Shown: positions 9,577-17,839 of the stretch, piece after piece
How positions within the stretch are numbered: position 1 is the first letter of the stretch
Layout: each line of letters opens with the position of its first letter
Source: Terriglobia bacterium
GTDB taxonomy: Bacteria > Acidobacteriota > Terriglobia > UBA7540
Direction: 5' to 3'
Assembly (NCBI GenBank): GCA_030040995.1
Contig: JASHOS010000043.1
Location: 1-64,000, forward strand
DNA length: 64,000 nucleotides
Notes under the pieces: model-generated
What the model was told of the DNA's origin: nothing
The model's input: the letters and a program-made list of their open reading frames with translations, nothing else
The model's database searches: none
Translations under genes and position numbers: made by a program

Positions 9577-10011
9577 ATGAACGTTTTGATTGTTGAGGAC
9601 AACTCCGCGATGCGCCGCCTGATCAAGAAGATCGTGTCGCAGGTCGCAGACGAAGTTTACGAATGTGGCGACGGCGCGGAAGCGCTGGCTGCCTATGCCC
9701 TGCACCGGCCGGATTACGTGCTCATGGACATTGAGATGAGCGTGATGGACGGAATTACGGCCACAGCCCGGATCAGGGCCGCAGACCCGACGGCCAAGAT
9801 CATTATCGTAACCGATTACGACCAGGTTGAATTGCGCGAGGCGGCGCAGGAAGCGGGCGCCTGCGGATACGTGGTGAAAGATGACCTGCTCGAACTGGTT
9901 CGGATCCTCGAAAGACTCGACGAGTCGAGTGCGCGCTACCCGCTTAAGAAAACCACCGGGGTGCAGCAAGGAGCGCCCCACAACAACAAGCAAAAAAAGG
10001 AGAAAAGATAA
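9577..10011 (+). CDS. Stand-alone receiver-domain response regulator
   Basis: A 144-residue CheY-like receiver with no output domain. Acidic residues EDN near position 8, phospho-acceptor Asp51 in VLMDIEMSVMDG and Lys in YVVKDD are present. The usual proline after the MDxxM motif is serine here. The C-terminal 25 residues are basic and disordered (HNNKQKKEKR). The ATG at 9577 begins the conserved MNVLIVEDNS; an in-frame ATG at 9541 would add a non-conserved leader. The stop codon overlaps the next start (TAATG at 10009-10013), so the downstream exported protein is translated by coupling. No kinase is adjacent apart from the propeller kinase upstream. Confidence 0.9.
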   Translation: MNVLIVEDNSAMRRLIKKIVSQVADEVYECGDGAEALAAYALHRPDYVLMDIEMSVMDGITATARIRAADPTAKIIIVTDYDQVELREAAQEAGACGYVVKDDLLELVRILERLDESSARYPLKKTTGVQQGAPHNNKQKKEKR

Positions 10012-10700
10012 TGAAACTGAGAATCAATCGAGCATGGATGGCATGCGCCATACTAACGTTTTTGCTGCTTCTCGGCGGGAGTTCACCCTTATCCGCCGAT
10101 ACCGTCTTCAGTAACCTGTCCGGGAGCTTCTGCAACTGCGGAGAGATCATCCAGGGCGCAGGCGAACCGGATGGTGCGGTATCGGTTGCTGTAGAGTTCA
10201 CTCCCAGCGGCAACTTCACCTTTACTGAGGCGGAGCTGGGCATCGAAGGTGGGGTCAGCGTAGGCTCCCTCAACGTGTATCTCGAAACGATCTCATCGAC
10301 CGGAACCGGCACGGTCATCGGGCAGATCGGCTCGGATATTTCGGTGCCGGCCGATACTCAGGAATACATTACTGCAGATTCTCTCACCGCGCCCATCACT
10401 CTTTCAGAGGGAGTTTCCTATTGGCTTGTCGCGACTGCCGCAACAGCCGATCCGGGTGTCTTTTGGGAGGGGGAGGGTACAGAAGCCGTTCCCTACGACT
10501 ACAGCCTGACCGACAGCCCTGACGGGCCGTGGTCTGCCGCCGGGGACGACACGCTCCAGTTTGCAATTGACGGCACGCCGGTGACTCCCACGCCCACGCC
10601 CGAGCCCGGCACACTGACGGAGTTAATTCCCACCGCCATTGGTGTGCTCGGCTTAGGCTGGTGGACAGAGCAGCGAAGGCTCAAGCCCGTCTCGCGATGA
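10011..10700 (+). CDS. Exported protein with PEP-CTERM-like C-terminus
   Basis: A 229-residue protein: signal peptide (residues 1-30, ending PLSADT), an all-beta Thr/Gly/Ser-rich middle resembling choice-of-anchor type domains, a proline linker (TPTPTPEPG), a hydrophobic helix (LIPTAIGVLGLGWW) and a basic end (EQRRLKPVSR). The order PEP motif, helix, basic tail is the PEP-CTERM sorting signal, which is recognised by exosortase and leads to surface or extracellular-matrix attachment. Two cysteines (SFCNCGEI) near residue 40 may be a disulfide. Its start overlaps the stop of the receiver gene. No exosortase gene lies in the window. The motif is somewhat degenerate. Confidence 0.75.
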   Translation: MKLRINRAWMACAILTFLLLLGGSSPLSADTVFSNLSGSFCNCGEIIQGAGEPDGAVSVAVEFTPSGNFTFTEAELGIEGGVSVGSLNVYLETISSTGTGTVIGQIGSDISVPADTQEYITADSLTAPITLSEGVSYWLVATAATADPGVFWEGEGTEAVPYDYSLTDSPDGPWSAAGDDTLQFAIDGTPVTPTPTPEPGTLTELIPTAIGVLGLGWWTEQRRLKPVSR

Positions 10701-11528
10701 GCTGGTAGCGCGCTTTTTGAAGGTCTGCGGCTTTTTCGCGCGGAGTCTGAGAAGGGCCGCAGACCCTCTGCCTTGTAGAGCAGCATCTTAGCAGGTAGCG
10801 CAGAGTCTCGCGTTTTTTGCGAGACTCTGCGGCTCTGCTGGAAATCCGGAGCACGTAACGCAGCGCGGCCCCGCTCTCGGAGCCGCAACCAAACCTGCGA
10901 GAAGCCGTTGCCCTCTCCCTCGGGAGAGGGCTGCGAGCACAGCGAGCAGGCGGTCGGCGTCTTCACCAGCCGCGTGAGTCGGGTGAGGGGCAGCCCAAAA
11001 GCGTGCCAAGAAAACAAGATATTACGGTCTTGCAATGCAGGCCGCCGCGTTTGTGCCTGCGGCTTCCGTGTGAATTCCGGAACGAAAAGCCACAGACCTG
11101 CATTGCAATACCGTAATATCTTGTTTTTTCAACCACATTTTTTCTGTGGATTGGCTCGGAGCCGCATAAATAGTGGTGATTTACCTGCCGACGGGCAACA
11201 GGAAGGATGATCGCATTTGGTTGCGGCCGTGAGGCCGCGCTGCGCTACCCAGCTCCATGATGCTGAAGCGCGAAGCGCCTTGGAGTGCGGTAGCGCCAGC
11301 TACCGCCCTGTGCGCGCCGCCCCATTACAAAGAATTAAGCGGGGCGGCACACCCCATGCGACGCCGTTCTTTGCTCATTCACTACTCCAAACCAAAGGGA
11401 ATCGCCTTGAGCCCTCGATCCGACCTGACGTGGCACGGTCATCCGGCTGAGGATACAATGTAGGATTCCGTTTCGGACATGCCGCCCCCAAAAGCTTACG
11501 GCGAATTCATTGAGCTAAGGAAAGTGCG
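10701..11528. other. Gene-free region filled with repeats
   Basis: About 830 bases with no credible gene. From left to right it holds a GTAGCGC..-type double hairpin (about 10706-10835, CGCAGAGTCTCGC arms), a copy of the GGGAGAGGG..GGGTGAGGGG repeat (10855-10994), the long hairpin 11011-11128, and fragments of further GC-rich palindromes (11217-11345, including GCGGTAGCGCCAGCTACCGC). Several small ORFs here are repeat translations. The promoter of the DapA-like gene should be at the right end. Confidence 0.6.
11011..11128. repeat. Long intergenic inverted repeat
   Basis: A 32-base left arm at 11011-11042 (core AACAAGATATTACGG) pairs with 11097-11128 with a single mismatch. The spacer of about 54 bases carries its own short palindromes. 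The right arm ends in a T-run (TTGTTTTTTC), so a transcript would form a very stable hairpin with terminator-like features. A diverged copy of the left arm is seen at 34023-34053. Confidence 0.7.
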
Positions 11529-12443
11529 TTGAACTTTCGAGGCGTTTATTCCGTCTTACCCACGCCTTTTTGCGCCAGCGGGTCGATTGATGTGCCGAGC
11601 TTGCGTCGCGTCATCGACCTGTACCTCAAAGCTGGCGTCGATGGTCTCACCGCGCTTGGCGTCACCAGCGAGGTTGCGCGCTTGCAGGATGCGGAGCGCG
11701 ATCGGGTGCTCGACGCGGTTCTGAGCCATGTGAATGGCCGCGCGCCCGTGGTGGCGGGCACAAGTGCAGAAGGTTTGCTGAACTGCATCGATTATAGCCG
11801 GCGCGCAAAATCCGCAGGAGCCTCGGCCGTGATGGTGAGTCCTCCACGGATGCCCAAGCTGAATTCCGGCGCCGTCTTGAGCCACTACCTGGACCTTGCA
11901 TCGGCTGTCGATACGGAAATCGTGATTCAAGACTACCCTCCTGTCTCCGGCTACACGGTCGAGCCGGCTTTGCTTGGTCACATTGCGCGCGAGATCCCAA
12001 GGGCCCGCACAATCAAGCTGGAAGACCCTCCGACTCCTTTGAAGACATCGCGGATCATTCAAGCCTGCGAAGGATTCGAAGTGAGTGTCTTAGGCGGCTT
12101 GGGCGGGATGTATGCGCTCGAAGATCTCATCGCCGGAGCCTCCGGGGTGATGACCGGTTTTGCTTATCCTGAAATGCTGGTTGAAGTAGTTCGCGCCTTT
12201 CGATCCGGCGAAGTTGGGACGGCCGCGGACGCATTTTACCGCTATGTTCCCCTGATGCGCTTCGAGTTCCAGCAAGGAATTGGGATCGCTCTCCGGAAAG
12301 AAATCTTGCGCCGCCGCGGAGCCATCACTGAGCCTGTTACGCGGTCCCCTTCGGTGCAGCTTGATCGGAGCACCATGGTGGCTCTCGACCGGCTGCTTGA
12401 CTGGCTGCGCGCAACACAAGGAGTGAAATGGATCTCGAGTTAA
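11529..12443 (+). CDS. Dihydrodipicolinate synthase/N-acetylneuraminate lyase family protein
   Basis: A 304-residue class I aldolase of the DapA/NanA family. It starts with TTG at 11529 after AAGGAAAG and reads MNFRGVYSVLPTPF, the family N-terminus. GVDGLTALGVTSE corresponds to the GxxGEx substrate loop with the family TT pair replaced by TS. Lys163 in RTIKLED is the expected Schiff-base residue, and LGGLGGMYALEDL matches the late GG motif. Cytoplasmic. Family members condense or cleave pyruvate-derived keto acids. The SDR and GntR genes behind it suggest a catabolic lyase or dehydratase for a sugar acid or similar compound rather than lysine synthesis. The next gene overlaps by 16 bases. Confidence 0.9.
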   Translation: MNFRGVYSVLPTPFCASGSIDVPSLRRVIDLYLKAGVDGLTALGVTSEVARLQDAERDRVLDAVLSHVNGRAPVVAGTSAEGLLNCIDYSRRAKSAGASAVMVSPPRMPKLNSGAVLSHYLDLASAVDTEIVIQDYPPVSGYTVEPALLGHIAREIPRARTIKLEDPPTPLKTSRIIQACEGFEVSVLGGLGGMYALEDLIAGASGVMTGFAYPEMLVEVVRAFRSGEVGTAADAFYRYVPLMRFEFQQGIGIALRKEILRRRGAITEPVTRSPSVQLDRSTMVALDRLLDWLRATQGVKWISS

Positions 12444-13219
12444 AGGGCAAAGTTGCGATGGTAGCGGCGGCGAGCCGAGGCCTGGGCTTTGCCGTTGCAG
12501 AAGCGCTTGCAGCCGAAGGGGCGCGCGTTTCAATCGCCTCGCGCAACGAATCCTCCATCGCTCAAGCGGCGCACCGGATCGATCAGATCGCCGAAGGATG
12601 CGTGCTCGCCACAACCGCAGATGTACGCTCGGCAGAGGACGTCGAACGCTGGCGCCACGCGACGACGGAGCGTTGGGGAGGAGTAGACCTGCTCGTCACC
12701 AACTCCGGCGGGCCTCCTGCAGGCGTTTTCACTGCCCTCGATGACGCAGCCTGGCGAGCGGGATTTGATCTGCTGGTGCTGAGCGCGATTCGCACGGTGC
12801 GAACAGTATTGCCGGTTATGAAAGGACGGGCGGGTTCAAACATTCTACTGATGACCTCGTCTTCGGTGAAGGAGCCTATTCCCAACCTGACGCTCTCGAC
12901 CACTTTGCGGGCTGCGGTCGCCGCACTTGCCAAGACGCTCGCCAATGAGCTTGCCGGCGACGGCATTCGCATCAATCACCTCATTCCAGGCCGCATTGCT
13001 ACAGACCGGTTGAGGGAACTTGACGAGATCAATGCGCGCCGCGCGGGTATCCGCCTTGAGGAGCAGCAGGCGCGCGCGCTGGCTGCCATCCCGTTGAAGA
13101 GATACGGAACGCCTGAAGAGTTTGGGCGAGCCGCAGCCTTTCTTCTTTCCGGGGCCGCCAGCTACATTACCGGAGCAACGCTCCAGGTGGACGGCGGATT
13201 GATTAAGTCTGTTATGTAG
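12428..13219 (+). CDS. SDR-family oxidoreductase lacking the canonical catalytic Tyr-Lys
   Basis: A 263-residue short-chain dehydrogenase/reductase with a Rossmann fold: cofactor loop AAASRGLGFAVAEAL (the first Gly of TGxxxGxG is Ala), Arg-Asn after strand two (ASRNES) suggesting NADP, the NSGG motif after strand four, and TGATLQVDGGL at the end. In the active-site stretch, SSSVKEPIPNLTLSTTLRAA, the positions normally holding Tyr-x-x-x-Lys read LSTTLR. The Ser is kept but Tyr and Lys are not. A recognised SDR subgroup shows this pattern, so it is likely a true feature. It overlaps the lyase gene by 16 bases and is followed by a GntR regulator, so it probably belongs to the same catabolic operon. 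Confidence 0.88.
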   Translation: MDLELKGKVAMVAAASRGLGFAVAEALAAEGARVSIASRNESSIAQAAHRIDQIAEGCVLATTADVRSAEDVERWRHATTERWGGVDLLVTNSGGPPAGVFTALDDAAWRAGFDLLVLSAIRTVRTVLPVMKGRAGSNILLMTSSSVKEPIPNLTLSTTLRAAVAALAKTLANELAGDGIRINHLIPGRIATDRLRELDEINARRAGIRLEEQQARALAAIPLKRYGTPEEFGRAAAFLLSGAASYITGATLQVDGGLIKSVM

Positions 13220-13247
13220 CCCAATCAGCCATCAGGGCGGGCAAAGA

Positions 13248-14009
13248 GTGACTATGTTAAAAGATGCTAGTAACACCGCGGCTCGCCCCACGCCTCGCCC
13301 TCAGGACCAGGCGCCAAACCCTCATCAAAGCAACCTCCGCCGGTGCTTCGAGCAGATCCGGGAATTGATCGTTCACGGCCGGCTTGCCCCCGGAAGCCGC
13401 ATCATGGAAGGTGAGCTTGCGGCGCGCCTTGGAGTAAGCCGGACGCCAGTCCGCAGCGCGCTCCACATGCTGCAAAAGGAAGGCTACATTTTGGCATCCT
13501 CGGAAGGAGCGCGGAAAGTTCATATGACGGTTGCCCCGCTCACCAAGGAAGATGCGAATGAGTTATATCCGATTGTGGGCCGTGTGGAAGGGCTCGCAGC
13601 CCGCTCCAGCGCTCAGCTTGGTGCGGCCGCTCGGGCCGATATTACGCGGAGGCTGCGGGAGATGAACGACGAGCTCCGCAAGCTGGCGGAAGCGGGCCGA
13701 AGCGATCCTAACCGCATCTTCGAGCTGGACACGAATTTTCATCAGACGATTGTCGATGCTAGCGCTGGCCCGCGATTGCGCGCCCTCCACAGCTCCATCA
13801 AACCGCAGACCGAGCGATATTGGCGGCTTTACGCGAGTTCGATCCTCGACCAGCTTGGCGCTTCGGTCGATGAGCATTTGGCCATCATTCAGGCCATTGA
13901 CGCCGGCGACTCCGAGGCCGCTGAGCGCGCCGTTCAGATGAACTGGGAGAACGGCGCTGAAAGGCTTTGCCGCGTCATCGAGCGCCACGGGGAGCGCGGA
14001 AGTTGGTAA
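13248..14009 (+). CDS. GntR-family (FadR/FCD type) transcriptional regulator
   Basis: A 253-residue regulator with an N-terminal winged helix (RELIVHGRLAPGSRIMEGEL, then RLGVSRTPVRSALHMLQKEG) and an all-helical FCD ligand domain (residues about 100-245). Metal-site residues of FCD domains are partly kept: ELDTNFHQ and DEHLAIIQAI. The last His, usually near the end of the domain, appears as Asn (MQMNWEN-like: VQMNWENG). Start is GTG 13248 or ATG 13254; the tail before the HTH is Pro/Ala-rich. As the last gene of the DapA-SDR-GntR set it is probably a ligand-responsive autoregulator of that operon. Confidence 0.92.
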   Translation: MTMLKDASNTAARPTPRPQDQAPNPHQSNLRRCFEQIRELIVHGRLAPGSRIMEGELAARLGVSRTPVRSALHMLQKEGYILASSEGARKVHMTVAPLTKEDANELYPIVGRVEGLAARSSAQLGAAARADITRRLREMNDELRKLAEAGRSDPNRIFELDTNFHQTIVDASAGPRLRALHSSIKPQTERYWRLYASSILDQLGASVDEHLAIIQAIDAGDSEAAERAVQMNWENGAERLCRVIERHGERGSW

Positions 14010-14040
14010 GCTGCATCCCGGTCTCGCGGAATCAAGTCTC

Positions 14041-14250
14041 CGGCCAGATAAGGCCCGCAGGGCCGAAATATCATAGCCCCGGGCCTTTGAACGTGTGAGT
14101 AAATTGCACATCTCACCACAAAGTCACCAAGACACAGAGAAAGGAGTTCTGTTTTCAAGCTCCGTGCCTTGGTGTCTTTGTAGTTCAAGCAATTGATTCA
14201 CGGCTTCTTCCGCCCTGGGCTATGTTATTTCGGCCCTGCGGGCCTTCAAT
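14041..14250. repeat. Nested dispersed repeats (GGGCC..TTTCGGCCC pair around a CACCAAGACAC hairpin)
   Basis: Inverted copies of a GGCCC..GGGCCGAAATATCATAGC motif lie at about 14050-14085 and 14213-14250. Between them is a second palindrome whose arms read CACCAAGACACAGAG (about 14127) and CTCCGTGCCTTGGTGTCTTT (about 14160-14180). The outer motif also occurs at 17555-17600, 32262-32327 and 46018-46073. Confidence 0.65.
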
Positions 14251-14293
14251 GGTTGCCAGCAACCCGGTGCGAGGCCGCGGTGGAGAAGCACCG

Positions 14294-17200
14294 ATGCTCC
14301 GCGGAACCTCGATGAAAAAAAACAATCGAAAAATATTGCACCCAACCCTCATCGCCTGGATGATCCTTGCAGCCGTCCTTCCCCTAACCGCGCAATCGCC
14401 AAGCGTGGACCCAATTATTCTGGGTGCACTTCACTACCGGTTCGTAGGGCCGGGCGGAAACCGTGTGAGCGCCGTCGTGGGTGTGCCAGGTGATTGGAAC
14501 GTTTATTACGCGGGCGCCGCCTCGGGGGGCGTCTGGAAGTCAATCGACGGTGGAATCCATTGGAGACCCATCTTTGACAAAGAGCCTGCGCAATCGATTG
14601 GAGACATTGCCATCGCCGCGTCGGATCACAACATCGTGTGGGTGGGCACGGGCGAGCCCTTTATTCGGAGCAACGTTTCCATCGGAGATGGCGTTTACAA
14701 ATCCACCGACGGCGGAAGGACGTGGGCCCACATGGGACTTGATCGGACCGGGCGTATCTCGCGGATTGTGATTGACCCGCATAATCCCGAAATCGTCCTG
14801 GTGGCGTCGGAAGGTAACTGTTATGGCCCGCAGCAACAGCGAGGCGTCTTCAGAACGACGGACGGCGGCAGGACGTGGCAGCGCGTCCTCTTCGTCAATC
14901 CCGATACCGGAGCGTCTGACTTGGCCATGGACCCGCAAAACCCGCGCATCCTGCTGGCGGGCACGTGGCAATTCGTGATTAAGACCTGGGGCCAAAATAG
15001 CGGCGGGCCAGGGAGCGGAGTCTGGATGTCCCGCGATGAAGGCGCCACGTGGAAGCGCCTGACTGATGATGGTCTGCCAGATTCGCCGCTTGGGAAAATT
15101 GCCGTGGGCATCGCCCGCAGCGATCCCAGCAGGATGTATGCGCTGATCGAAACCGGTGGGAACGGCCGAGGCTCACTCTGGCGCTCCGATGACGGAGGCA
15201 ACGCTTGGAACGCAGTCAACTACAGCCGTTTGCTGAATGAGCGGCCGCACTATTACACACGGCTGATGATTTCGCCCGATAATGCCAACGAAGTCTACTT
15301 TCCTTCTAACGATATATGGTACACGCTCGACGGCGGCCGGACCGTCTACAACACGCATTGGGGCGGCGATAACCACGCCATGTGGACAGACCCCACCAAC
15401 GCCAATCGCATGATGATCGGTTGTGATATCGGTGTGCTGATCTCAACCACTCATGGGAAAAGCTGGCATACGGTGGTCCTTCCCATCGGCCAGATGTATC
15501 ACGTCGCCGTGGACCACCAGGTTCCTTACAACGTTTACGGGAACATGCAGGATGACGAATCGGTGCGCGGCCCGAGCAACTCTCGAAACGAAGGGGGCAT
15601 TCCGTCGAGTATTTGGACTACTACGGCAGGCTGCGAGTCCGGTTTTTCTTTTCCTGATCCCGTCGATAATAACATCGTCTGGGGCGGATGTTATTCCGGC
15701 GAAGTAGCGCGCTTTGATTTACGAACGGGCCAGACGCGCTCGGTTGCCCCTTGGCCGGATAAGTCTCTCGATTCTCCTGCCGGCGTGCTCAAGTACCGTT
15801 GGAATTGGACGCCGCCGATGGCTATCGACCCGTTTGATCACAACCGGGTGTACGTAGGAAGCCAGTATGTCCACATGACGAACGACGGCGGCCAAAGCTG
15901 GAAAGTGATCAGCCCGGACCTCACGCTGAACGACCATACTCATATGGGAAGCTCGGGCGGCCTCACGCCAGATAATCTGGGGGTTGAATACTGGGGAACG
16001 CTTTTTGCCATCGCCCTTTCACCCGTCAAGCGAGGCGTCATCTGGACGGGCTCCAACGATGGCTTGGTTCATGTGAGCACCGACGCCGGCAACCACTGGG
16101 AAGATGTGACGAAGAACATTCCCAATCTTCCACCGTACGGAACCATCAGTAACATAGAGCCTTCGCACTTTGACGCAGGTACAGCCTACATCAGCGTCAA
16201 CTTCCACCAGATGGATAACCGGGATCCCTTCATCTACAAGACATCAGATTACGGCAACACTTGGAAGTTCATCAGCGGAGGCATTCCCAAAAGCGTCTTC
16301 AGCTATGTACACATCGTGATTGAGGACCCGTTCCGCAAGGGAATGCTGTTCGCGGGAACCGAGAATTCATTGTATGTCTCCTTTGACGACGGAGGAAGCT
16401 GGACGCCTTTACAGACGAATCTTCCGCATGCTCCTCTCTCCTGGATGGTCATACAAAAACATTTCGATGATCTCGTAGTCTCCACCAAGGGCCGCGGCTT
16501 TTATATTCTGGATGACATTGGCCCCCTCCAGCAGCTCACGCCGCAAGTATTGAGTTCCTCTGTTTACCTTTTCAGGCTTCGGCCCGCCTATCGCTTCCGG
16601 AGAGTGAGCGAAAGTCGTGGCGTTGCGGACGACCCGTCAGCGGGCGACAATCCCCCCTATGGCGCGGACATCAACTACTATTTGAAGTCTTCGTCGAAGG
16701 GAAGCGTCCGGATTACAGTTCTCGACTCGAAGGGCCAGGTGGTTCGAAGTTTCAGCGGCACGAACCACGCTGGCATCAATCGCGTCTACTGGAATCTTCG
16801 ATATCCGCCCGTGAAGAAAATCGAGCTGCGCACCACCCCGGCGAGCTATCCCCAAATCTGGCGCGATTCGCGGTTCCTAGGAAAAAAGACACGGCCCATT
16901 TATCATTGGGGCATCGAACCGCCCCAGATGGGCGCTTTGGCGGCTCCCGGAAGTTACCAGGTGAAGCTGATGGTCAATGGGCAGTCGTATGTGCAGCCTC
17001 TTACGGTTCTCAAAGATCCCCATTCTGCGGGCGCCCTCGCAGACGTGGAGGCAAGCGTGACCATGTGGCAGGCCATCGACGAGGATGTGAATACGGTCGT
17101 CGAGATGATCAATTCCATCGAGCGAGCGCGGAAGCAGATTGAGGATATGTCGGTCTACGTCAAGGGACGGCCGGATGCTTCAGAAATTTTAGCTTCTGCG

Positions 17201-17533
17201 AAAGAGCTGGATGGAAAGCTTCAGACGGTTGAGGACATGCTCTTCGAAAAGTACCTTTCGGCCGGAGATGAAAAAACTTATCCGGAAGAAATGCAGCTTT
17301 ACCAGAAGTTTCTGTGGCTGGCGGGAGAAGTAGGCGACGGCGCCGGCGATGTGGCCGGAAACCCTGATTTTCCGCCTACGGAAGAAGATGCGGCGGTCTT
17401 CAACCTGCTGAAACAGCGGCTGGCCAATGTGGAGGCGCAGTATTCCACACTGATGAAGAAGAGTATCGCGGCGTTCAACAGCAAGTTCAGGGACAAAGGA
17501 ATAGCGATCATTCTGAATCCCGCAAAACCTTGA
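14294..17533 (+). CDS. Exported BNR/sortilin-like beta-propeller protein
   Basis: A 1079-residue exported protein. The ATG at 14294 follows GGAGAA at 14282-14287; the longer ORF starting at 14222 begins inside a dispersed repeat and is not credible. A signal peptide (ILHPTLIAWMILAAVLPLTAQ) is followed by BNR/Asp-box repeats such as SIDGGIHW, STDGGRTW, TTDGGRTW, SRDEGATW and SDDGGNAW over residues about 60-780, forming two propellers as in sortilin/VPS10-like and GH74-like proteins. A C-terminal region with a FlgD-like beta fold (SSKGSVRITVLDSKGQVVRS) and helical tail follows. Enzymatic activity is unproven; such proteins are abundant in acidobacteria. It lies before the convergent S9 peptidase gene. 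Confidence 0.88.
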   Translation: MLRGTSMKKNNRKILHPTLIAWMILAAVLPLTAQSPSVDPIILGALHYRFVGPGGNRVSAVVGVPGDWNVYYAGAASGGVWKSIDGGIHWRPIFDKEPAQSIGDIAIAASDHNIVWVGTGEPFIRSNVSIGDGVYKSTDGGRTWAHMGLDRTGRISRIVIDPHNPEIVLVASEGNCYGPQQQRGVFRTTDGGRTWQRVLFVNPDTGASDLAMDPQNPRILLAGTWQFVIKTWGQNSGGPGSGVWMSRDEGATWKRLTDDGLPDSPLGKIAVGIARSDPSRMYALIETGGNGRGSLWRSDDGGNAWNAVNYSRLLNERPHYYTRLMISPDNANEVYFPSNDIWYTLDGGRTVYNTHWGGDNHAMWTDPTNANRMMIGCDIGVLISTTHGKSWHTVVLPIGQMYHVAVDHQVPYNVYGNMQDDESVRGPSNSRNEGGIPSSIWTTTAGCESGFSFPDPVDNNIVWGGCYSGEVARFDLRTGQTRSVAPWPDKSLDSPAGVLKYRWNWTPPMAIDPFDHNRVYVGSQYVHMTNDGGQSWKVISPDLTLNDHTHMGSSGGLTPDNLGVEYWGTLFAIALSPVKRGVIWTGSNDGLVHVSTDAGNHWEDVTKNIPNLPPYGTISNIEPSHFDAGTAYISVNFHQMDNRDPFIYKTSDYGNTWKFISGGIPKSVFSYVHIVIEDPFRKGMLFAGTENSLYVSFDDGGSWTPLQTNLPHAPLSWMVIQKHFDDLVVSTKGRGFYILDDIGPLQQLTPQVLSSSVYLFRLRPAYRFRRVSESRGVADDPSAGDNPPYGADINYYLKSSSKGSVRITVLDSKGQVVRSFSGTNHAGINRVYWNLRYPPVKKIELRTTPASYPQIWRDSRFLGKKTRPIYHWGIEPPQMGALAAPGSYQVKLMVNGQSYVQPLTVLKDPHSAGALADVEASVTMWQAIDEDVNTVVEMINSIERARKQIEDMSVYVKGRPDASEILASAKELDGKLQTVEDMLFEKYLSAGDEKTYPEEMQLYQKFLWLAGEVGDGAGDVAGNPDFPPTEEDAAVFNLLKQRLANVEAQYSTLMKKSIAAFNSKFRDKGIAIILNPAKP

Positions 17534-17839
17534 TCGCCCGCAGCGCCGCCTTTCGAGGCCCGAGGGGCCGCTCTATCATAGCTCTGGGCAACGCCCAGGG
17601 AATCGGGTGTACCTTGCGAGAACGATCCCTGAAAGGGCGACCCAGAGCGCCCTCAATCCCACACGTACCATTCGTCGGCCCCCACCGTTGGTACGCCCTT
17701 TCAGCGTTTCAGTTGTACAAAAAGAAGCACGCACGCGAAGGCTGTAGGGGTACAGGTTACCGCACCCTGTCCCTCGTTCCGCTGATCATGATGGGTACGG
17801 CGAGCCGTACCCCTATGGAAAGCCGGCAGGTGTCGCCAG
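17534..17839. other. Convergent intergenic region with repeats
   Basis: Between two convergent genes. It contains a copy of the CCCAGGG/GGCCCGAGGGGCC repeat (17555-17630) and a palindrome with arms GTAGGGGTAC (about 17737) and GTACCCCTAT (about 17807). No gene seen; the region could act as a bidirectional terminator. Confidence 0.5.
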
